From Dysgonamonadaceae bacterium (GTDB taxonomy: Bacteria; Bacteroidota; Bacteroidia; Bacteroidales; Dysgonomonadaceae): a DNA stretch of 64,000 bases. A program made the translations under genes and the position numbers. Position 1 is the stretch's first letter; the number at the start of each line of letters is the position of its first letter. Below the pieces are notes generated by a model. The model was not told where the DNA came from and did not search any database. It saw only the letters and a program-made list of their open reading frames with translations. The stretch covers positions 124,001-188,000 of the forward strand of contig JAIRUA010000007.1 of the NCBI GenBank assembly GCA_031254645.1. The letters run 5' to 3'. Positions 59,024 to 64,000 of the stretch are shown in pieces.

Positions 59024-59719
59024 TTATCGTGCAGTTCTCTGAATTTGAGCTTGTTGAATAAATTTATCGGCTTCTTGCGCTTCGGGCGAATTGATATGAT
59101 CTCTTTTGATCCTTTCGAATACTTCAATGGCTTTGTCGAAATCATTGATGTTGACATAAGCCAATCCTGCTTTTTTCAAGAAAATCGGACTAAGCATATC
59201 ATCATTCGCTTTTCTAGCGGCATCTAAGAAATGAGGAATTGCTTTCGCCGTTTCGCCCATATTCATATACACATCGCCCACTGCACCTGCAACAGCCGGA
59301 GTAATCAAAAGGTCACCGCCTCTGAATTTCTTCAAAAGCTCCAACGCACGTTCGTTGTTACCCAAACGACTATGTGAAATACCTGCGTATGCGCGAGCAA
59401 GGTCGGCAGTTCTTGTGCCTCTGAATTGTTGCATAATAGCTTCGAATCCAATAAAATCGTTACCATTGCCATTCAATGCTATTTCGTCTTGTCCGTTTTG
59501 AAAATAGCGTTCGCCTTTGAAAATAGCGATTTGCGCTTTTTCGTTGCGAGGTGCGCTATATAAATAATGGTACGCGAGACCCGCGCCCACAAGAATAACC
59601 ACTGCAAGCAATCCTATCAGAAAGCTTCTTTGATTTTTTTCGAGAAAGTGTTCAGAAGTATTCAATGCTTCCTGAATATTTTCGAGATTTTTTTCTGCCT
59701 TTGTTTCTTTTCCAGACAT
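59024..59719 (-). CDS. Membrane-anchored TPR protein (YfgM-like)
   Basis: 231 residues from the ATG at 59719 (MSGKETKAEKNLENIQEALN); the frame extends upstream but a TACTTTTG promoter element at 59766-59759 shows where transcription starts. One TM helix (SFLIGLLAVVILVGAGLAYHY, about 38-58) then TPR repeats (ARAYAGISHSRLGNNERALE, GAVGDVYMNMGETAKAIPHF, KKAGLAYVNINDFDKAIEVF). The architecture resembles YfgM, which works with periplasmic chaperones. Co-oriented with ribH. Confidence 0.8.
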   Translation of the reverse strand: MSGKETKAEKNLENIQEALNTSEHFLEKNQRSFLIGLLAVVILVGAGLAYHYLYSAPRNEKAQIAIFKGERYFQNGQDEIALNGNGNDFIGFEAIMQQFRGTRTADLARAYAGISHSRLGNNERALELLKKFRGGDLLITPAVAGAVGDVYMNMGETAKAIPHFLDAARKANDDMLSPIFLKKAGLAYVNINDFDKAIEVFERIKRDHINSPEAQEADKFIQQAQIQRTAR

Positions 59720-59924
59720 ATTGTTTATAAAAATTGTTACATATAAAATTTCGAGATGCAAAAGTAATGGTTTTTGACTGATAAATAAAATATAAAGGGT
59801 TGTTTTTTCATAAAAGTTTTGTTCGACATTAATCTTTTTACCAAATTTGTGGTCAAAGCATACGAAATCAACAGTTGTTATATGCATTAAGAAAGATGCT
59901 TAACATAAAAATTAATGAGACTCG

Positions 59925-60458
59925 ATGAAGAAATATTTTTTCATACTGATTTTTTTTAGCGTCAGTTTTTTAACGATGAATGCTCAAAATGGAGCGTTTA
60001 ACTCTGTTCCGGTTGTGAATGGGAAAGTGGTTTTTGAGCAATTTATTCACACCCAAAGCGCGCTTTCTGCCGACCAAAAATATGCAGCATTGTCCGAATG
60101 GGGAAAAAATAAATATACAGGCAATCCGAATTTGTCGGGACTCCGTTTCGATGATAGAACGCGTACAATGACCGTTAGTATGCGGTCGGACTTGGGCATT
60201 CAAGAACGAATGACGATGAGTTATCGTTTTGATGTCTCAGTCACTCCCGCCGGCTGTATGATTGTGATAAGAGATATTTCTTATCAAAGACCACAAGCAG
60301 GAAGTATTATTCCGGTAACGCTATCGGCTGAGCAAACAATTACCGACCAGGCAATCGCTATAAACGACGATGATAGCACATTGAGGAACAACACGCGCAG
60401 AGCAACTTTGGCGTTTTTTAATGGATTATTTGCCGAAATAGAAAGATTGTTTCAATAA
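59925..60458 (+). CDS. DUF4468 (TBP-like fold) secreted protein
   Basis: 177 residues. Signal peptide (MKKYFFILIFFSVSFLTMNA then Q). Mature part: VVNGKVVFEQFIHTQSALSA, DQKYAALSEWGKNKYTGNPN, TMSYRFDVSVTPAGCMIVIR, DISYQRP. This is the DUF4468 pattern of Bacteroidota periplasmic proteins; function unknown. Single gene. Confidence 0.8.
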   Translation: MKKYFFILIFFSVSFLTMNAQNGAFNSVPVVNGKVVFEQFIHTQSALSADQKYAALSEWGKNKYTGNPNLSGLRFDDRTRTMTVSMRSDLGIQERMTMSYRFDVSVTPAGCMIVIRDISYQRPQAGSIIPVTLSAEQTITDQAIAINDDDSTLRNNTRRATLAFFNGLFAEIERLFQ

Positions 60459-60548
60459 AAAACCGCACTTAGCACATCGGTAAAATTCACAACAACAATA
60501 GACTTCTTTTCTCAACAGAAATTTGTCGAAAATTAATTTGTCGAAAAA

Positions 60549-60580
60549 TTTGGCAGATTAAAAATATATGCGTAATTTTG
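60549..60580 (+). promoter_or_regulatory. Promoter of rpmB-rpmG-DUF4295
   Basis: TTTG at 60549-60552, 20-nt spacer, TAATTTTG at 60573-60580, about 65 nt before the rpmB ATG. Confidence 0.78.
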
Positions 60581-60645
60581 CGCCCTAATTTGTAAGAGCA
60601 TCTTCGAATTAGGTTAGGATGTAAATAATAAAATACAATATAGCA

Positions 60646-60885
60646 ATGTCTAAAATTTGTCAGATAACAGGTAAAAAAGCAATGGTTGGAAACAACGTTT
60701 CGCACTCAAACAGAAAAACGAAACGCAGATTCAACGTAAACTTGTTTAGAAAGAAATTTTATTGGGTGGAAGAAGATTGCTGGATTAGCTTGATGATTTC
60801 GGCTTCCGGTTTGCGCACCGTAAATAAAGTTGGATTAGATGCAGCGTTGAAAAAAGCTGCCGAAAAAGGGTATTTAAACGCTTAA
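60646..60885 (+). CDS. rpmB: 50S ribosomal protein L28
   Basis: 79 residues: [60 protein letters not shown]. The zinc-ligand cysteines of some L28 are not all present (CQITG only), the zinc-independent form. First gene of the ribosomal trio. Confidence 0.97.
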   Translation: MSKICQITGKKAMVGNNVSHSNRKTKRRFNVNLFRKKFYWVEEDCWISLMISASGLRTVNKVGLDAALKKAAEKGYLNA

Positions 60886-60904
60886 TTATAGGAGAAGTAG
60901 AGAA

Positions 60905-61093
60905 ATGGCAAAAAAAGCAAAAGGAAACAGGGTGCAAGTAATTATGGAATGTACTGAGCACAAAGAGAGCGGTATGCCCGGCACTTCGAGATACATTACT
61001 ACGAAGAACAGAAAGAATACGACCGAGAGATTGGAGTTGAAAAAATACAATCCAATTTTGAGAAAAATGACCGTACACAAAGAAATCAAGTAA
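60905..61093 (+). CDS. rpmG: 50S ribosomal protein L33
   Basis: 62 residues: [54 protein letters not shown]. Zinc-free (C-minus) form: the second cysteine pair is absent. 19 bp after rpmB. Confidence 0.97.
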   Translation: MAKKAKGNRVQVIMECTEHKESGMPGTSRYITTKNRKNTTERLELKKYNPILRKMTVHKEIK

Positions 61094-61106
61094 ACATTTA
61101 TAAACG

Positions 61107-61268
61107 ATGGCAAAGAAAGCAGTAGCGGGTTTCCGTGATAAAAATACAACTACCGGGCGTACGCATACCAAAGTAATCAAAATGGTAAAGTCGCCAAAGA
61201 CAGGAGCATACTCTTTCAAAGAGGAAATGATTTTGAATGATCAAGTAAAAGATTATTTCTCGAAATAA
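61107..61268 (+). CDS. DUF4295 small basic protein
   Basis: 53 residues (MAKKAVAGFRDKNTTTGRTH, TKVIKMVKSPKTGAYSFKEE, MILNDQVKDYFSK). It follows rpmG by 13 bp and precedes the operon terminator. The family is confined to Bacteroidota and always lies after rpmG, which suggests a ribosome-associated role; this has not been shown from the sequence alone. Confidence 0.88.
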   Translation: MAKKAVAGFRDKNTTTGRTHTKVIKMVKSPKTGAYSFKEEMILNDQVKDYFSK

Positions 61269-61285
61269 TTTTATTAAAAATACAT

Positions 61286-61321
61286 AAAAACTTCCCTATG
61301 CTTTCGTGTAGGGAAGTTTTT
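61286..61321 (+). terminator. Terminator of the rpmB operon
   Basis: 13-bp stem AAAAACTTCCCTA (61286-61298) / TAGGGAAGTTTTT (61309-61321), T-run included. 17 bp after the DUF4295 stop. Confidence 0.85.
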
Positions 61322-61342
61322 TGTTTATGCGTGCGTTAAATA

Positions 61343-61374
61343 TTTGGCTCGGCGCTCGGCTTTCATTATCTTTG
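61343..61374 (+). promoter_or_regulatory. Promoter of ftsY
   Basis: TTTG at 61343-61346, 20-nt spacer, TATCTTTG at 61367-61374. The resulting leader of about 80 nt contains the half repeat at 61418-61444. Confidence 0.78.
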
Positions 61375-61417
61375 TGGAAAATTTGGAAAATATCGGCTCA
61401 TAAGTGCCGATCATCGC

Positions 61418-61444
61418 ATTAGCACATTATTTATTAGCACATTA
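61418..61444. repeat. Half copy of the TAATGTGCTAAT repeat in the ftsY leader
   Basis: ATTAGCACATTATTTATTAG followed by CACATTA, 27 nt identical to the right arm of 58422-58536. No opposing arm is present. It lies 13 bp before the ftsY ATG, so it is transcribed in the mRNA leader. Confidence 0.7.
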
Positions 61445-61457
61445 AACATTAAAATAT

Positions 61458-62411
61458 ATGGGCTTTTTTGACATATTCTCAAAAGGAAAAAAAGAAACCT
61501 TAGACAAAGGTCTCGAAAAAACGAAGGAAAATATTTTTTCGAAAATTACACGCGCCGTTGCCGGAAAATCAAAAGTAGATGACGATATACTCGATGAATT
61601 GGAAGAAATACTCGTAACATCAGACGTAGGTGTAGATACCACACTTAAAATCATCGAACGTATCGAAGAACGTGTATCGCGTGATAAATACGTGGGTACA
61701 AATGAGCTGACGACGATTCTTCGCGACGAAATCGCACAACTGCTTACCGAAAATAATTCGGACGATGTATCGGAGTTTTCCATTCCCGAAGATAAAAAAC
61801 CATACGTGATTATGGTCGTTGGCGTAAACGGTGTGGGTAAAACAACCACCATCGGTAAACTTGCGCATCAATTCAAACAAAAAGGTCACTCGGTGTATCT
61901 TGGTGCTGCCGATACGTTTCGCGCAGCGGCTACGGAACAACTCGTTATTTGGGGCGAGCGTGTTGGCGTGCCGGTGGTAAAACAAAAAATGGGCGCAGAC
62001 CCTGCATCGGTGGCATTCGATACGGTTAGTTCGGCGAAAGCAAACAACGCCGATGTGGTCATTATTGATACCGCCGGACGTTTGCACAACAAAATAAACC
62101 TGATGAATGAGTTGACGAAAATCAAAAACGTGATGAGCAAAATCATTCCCGATGCACCACACGAAGTGCTTTTGGTGCTCGACGGCTCTACAGGACAAAA
62201 CGCGTTCGAACAGGCAAAACAATTCACGGCGGCAACAGAAGTGTCGGCTTTGGCGATTACGAAACTTGACGGTACGGCAAAAGGTGGTGTGGTTATCGGT
62301 ATTTCCGACCAATTTAAAATTCCTGTGAAATATATTGGTTTGGGCGAGGGAATGGAGGACTTGCAGGTTTTTCGTAGGAGGGAGTTTGTGGATAGTTTGT
62401 TTGCGGAATAG
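61458..62411 (+). CDS. ftsY: Signal recognition particle receptor FtsY
   Basis: 317 residues. N domain helices at 1-100, then the G domain: G1 VVGVNGVGKTTTIGKLAHQF, DTFRAAATEQL, G3 VVIIDTAGRLHNKINLMNEL, LLVLDGSTGQN, G4 ALAITKLDGTAKGGVVIGIS, G5 IGLGEGMEDLQVF. The acidic A domain of Escherichia coli FtsY is absent, normal for the phylum. Docks SRP-ribosome complexes at the membrane. Its 3' end is followed by rimO 55 bp later. Confidence 0.97.
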   Translation: MGFFDIFSKGKKETLDKGLEKTKENIFSKITRAVAGKSKVDDDILDELEEILVTSDVGVDTTLKIIERIEERVSRDKYVGTNELTTILRDEIAQLLTENNSDDVSEFSIPEDKKPYVIMVVGVNGVGKTTTIGKLAHQFKQKGHSVYLGAADTFRAAATEQLVIWGERVGVPVVKQKMGADPASVAFDTVSSAKANNADVVIIDTAGRLHNKINLMNELTKIKNVMSKIIPDAPHEVLLVLDGSTGQNAFEQAKQFTAATEVSALAITKLDGTAKGGVVIGISDQFKIPVKYIGLGEGMEDLQVFRRREFVDSLFAE

Positions 62412-62466
62412 TCTGAACCTTGATTTGCAGGATTTATATGATTTGCAAGATAGAAATTCAAAAAAA

Positions 62467-63774
62467 ATGAAAACAAACCACATAGACATTATCACACTTG
62501 GCTGTTCCAAAAACCTCGTGGATTCCGAAAAATTGATGCGCCAACTCGTTGCCAACGGCTACACCATTGCGCACGATCCCGAGGTACCTAACGGCGACAT
62601 TACCGTTATCAACACCTGCGGTTTCATTGGCGATGCAAAAGAAGAATCAATCAATATGATTTTGTCTTTCGTAGAAGCGAAAAAGCAAAAAAAATTAAAA
62701 AAACTGTTCGTAATGGGCTGTCTTTCGGAGCGATATAGAGAAGAGTTACAGAAAGAAATTCCCGAAGTGGATAAATTTTACGGCAAATTCGATTGGAAAG
62801 CGTTGGTTACTGATTTAGGGAAGTCGTGGTATGCGTCATTGGAGTTTGAGCGTTCGCTCTCTACCCCACCTCATTATGCTTACGTGAAAATTTCGGAAGG
62901 TTGTAATAGAACTTGTTCATATTGCTCCATTCCGCTGATTACCGGAAAATATATATCTCGCCCGATAGAAGAAATCGAAGAAGAAATCCGACTTTTGATT
63001 GCCAACGGCGTGAAAGAGTTTCAATTTATCGCACAAGACCTTACTTATTACGGATTGGATTTGTACAAGACAATGAAATTGCCAGAACTCGTTGAGCGTA
63101 TATCCGATATTCCGGGCGTGGAGTGGATTCGTTTGCATTATGCTTACCCCGCACATTTTCCTTATGATTTGTTGCGCGTGATGCGCGAGCGCGAAAATGT
63201 GTGCAATTATCTTGACATTGCGTTGCAGCATATTTCTGATAATCAGTTAAAAATGATGCGTCGAAACATTACTAAACAGGAAACAATTGACCTCATAAAA
63301 CGTTTTCACGATGAAGTGCCCGATATTCATCTCCGCACAACGATGATGGTGGGACATCCAAACGAAACGGAAAAAGATTTCGAAGAATTGCTCGATTTTG
63401 TTCGTGAAACACGTTTCGAACGACTTGGCTGTTTCCCTTATTCACACGAAGACGACACCTACAACGACAAACATTACACTGACAACATTCCTGTCGACGT
63501 AAAACAAGAACGTGTAGAAAAATTAATGTCGCTGCAAGAAGAAATCGCTTTATCAATAAACGAACAAAAAATCGGACAAACGCTAAAAATCATTATCGAC
63601 CGTGAAGACCCCGATTATTACATCGGTCGTACCGAATTTGATTCACCTGAAGTGGATGGCGAAGTGTTGATTGGTAAAGATAAAAAGCTGACTGTTGGTG
63701 AGTTTTATAAGGTGAAAATAACGGGCGCAATGCCGTTTGATTTGGAGGGAAAAATTCCGGATTTACGATTTTAG
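62467..63774 (+). CDS. rimO: Ribosomal protein S12 methylthiotransferase RimO
   Basis: 435 residues from the ATG at 62467 (MKTNHIDIITLGCSKNLVDS); the frame is open to 62335 but that overlaps ftsY. UPF0004 cysteines in LGCSKN, NTCGF and MGCLSERY; radical SAM CxxxCxxC in GCNRTCSYCSIP; then FIAQDLTYYGLD, LHYAYPAHFP, DIALQHISDNQLKMMRR, TMMVGHPNETEKDFEELLDF and a C-terminal TRAM domain. Adds a methylthio group to Asp89 of S12. The last codons and stop (CGATTTTAG) lie in the left arm of an intergenic repeat. Confidence 0.96.
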   Translation: MKTNHIDIITLGCSKNLVDSEKLMRQLVANGYTIAHDPEVPNGDITVINTCGFIGDAKEESINMILSFVEAKKQKKLKKLFVMGCLSERYREELQKEIPEVDKFYGKFDWKALVTDLGKSWYASLEFERSLSTPPHYAYVKISEGCNRTCSYCSIPLITGKYISRPIEEIEEEIRLLIANGVKEFQFIAQDLTYYGLDLYKTMKLPELVERISDIPGVEWIRLHYAYPAHFPYDLLRVMRERENVCNYLDIALQHISDNQLKMMRRNITKQETIDLIKRFHDEVPDIHLRTTMMVGHPNETEKDFEELLDFVRETRFERLGCFPYSHEDDTYNDKHYTDNIPVDVKQERVEKLMSLQEEIALSINEQKIGQTLKIIIDREDPDYYIGRTEFDSPEVDGEVLIGKDKKLTVGEFYKVKITGAMPFDLEGKIPDLRF

Positions 63775-63835
63775 ATTTACGATTTTAGATTTGCAGGTTA
63801 CGCGCAATTCAATCTAAAATCGTAAATCTAAAATC
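63767..63835. repeat. Perfect 25-bp inverted repeat of the GATTTTAGATTT family
   Basis: Left arm 63767-63791 and right arm 63811-63835 are exact reverse complements (left arm starting GATTTTAGATTTACGATTTT), 19-nt spacer. Within the left arm GATTTTAGATTT repeats. It includes the rimO stop codon. Degenerate relative at 43901-43990. Confidence 0.85.
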
Positions 63836-63843
63836 TAAAATTT

Positions 63844-64000
63844 TCACAACTCCTTATCAATCGCCTCAATTTTCTTCACAATCAAATCAAGTTCCGATTT
63901 TATTGCCTTTACTTTGTGGTTCATATCGTCCAAAAGGCTGTTACCTTTTTTGGAAGAAATGGAAAGGAAACCGATATTGTTTTCGTATGTTTGCAATTCG
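63844..64000 (-). CDS. DUF349-family protein, C-terminal end (cut by window edge)
   Basis: The last 51 codons of a minus-strand gene: ELQTYENNIGFLSISSKKGN, SLLDDMNHKVKAIKSELDLI, VKKIEAIDKEL, then TGA at 63844. This is the characteristic C-terminal helix of Bacteroidota DUF349 (long coiled-coil) proteins. Convergent with rimO; the rest of the gene lies outside the window. Confidence 0.75.
   Translation of the reverse strand, partial: ELQTYENNIGFLSISSKKGNSLLDDMNHKVKAIKSELDLIVKKIEAIDKEL

Noticed and set aside
61620..62555. Minus-strand frame of 311 codons opposite ftsY
   Set aside because: Shadow of ftsY; Phe/His/Cys-rich and spans the ftsY-rimO junction without any motif.

Overview
The window reads as a stretch of a low-GC Bacteroidota chromosome, most likely Bacteroidales or a close relative. 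Three things point there. Promoters have the Bacteroidota form TTTG-N19/20-TAnnTTTG instead of sigma-70 hexamers. Many products belong to families typical of this phylum (YfhO-type giant membrane protein, DUF5606, DUF4295 beside rpmB-rpmG, DUF4468, DUF3667, DUF5686, DUF349, NfnAB). Surface proteins are lipoproteins or TonB-dependent receptors. No rRNA genes, prophage, transposase gene or CRISPR array was seen; one tRNA (Gly, anticodon TCC) is present.

Layout. 1-8.3 kb: split 5'-nucleotidase (two genes, the second cut by the window edge), rplS, a VOC protein, recO, a YfhO-family membrane protein and the NfnA/NfnB electron-bifurcating transhydrogenase. 8.3-11.6 kb: a small accessory patch around pdxB. 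It has a HARE-HTH/PD-(D/E)xK nuclease-like protein, a decayed copy of the pdxB 5' end, pdxB itself, a truncated Phd/YefM antitoxin without toxin, and a HAD phosphatase. 11.7-19.5 kb: OmpA/TPR-type lipoprotein, orphan ArsR regulator, DUF3667 protein, three tandem AAAGTACTTT palindromes, a radical SAM protein with unusual cysteine spacing, and a rhodanese fused in frame to a TonB-dependent receptor with a methionine-rich insert. 19.5-22.6 kb: GntR-controlled ABC exporter operon. 22.8-25.5 kb: lipid A operon lpxI-DUF3667-lpxB. 25.5-34.6 kb: housekeeping genes (tadA, yraN, birA, pyrH, galE, cdsA, mscL, acyl-CoA ligase with its cupin regulator). 34.8-42 kb: two-component system divergent from a CzcCBA-type RND efflux operon. 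42-50 kb: TPR protein, glnS, tsaD, DUF5686 protein, ettA. 50.2-53.3 kb: CreD operon with a winged-helix regulator and three copies of a 17-bp operator-like palindrome. 53.3-64 kb: TM-Nudix protein, dacB, cyclophilin, MATE transporter, tRNA-Gly, ribH, rpmB-rpmG-DUF4295, ftsY, rimO and the end of a DUF349 gene.

The most notable non-gene structure is a population of palindromic intergenic repeats, with perfect inverted arms of up to 40 bp and spacers of about 20-45 nt, in at least three sequence families. Some have entered coding sequence: one is read through in frame inside lpxB, one supplies the signal-peptide region of the DUF5686 gene, one supplies the stop codon of rimO. The best candidates for an undescribed system are the radical SAM/rhodanese-TonB receptor cassette at 14.3-19.4 kb and the CreD operon with its repeated operator. 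All functional assignments come from reading the sequence; no database search was run.
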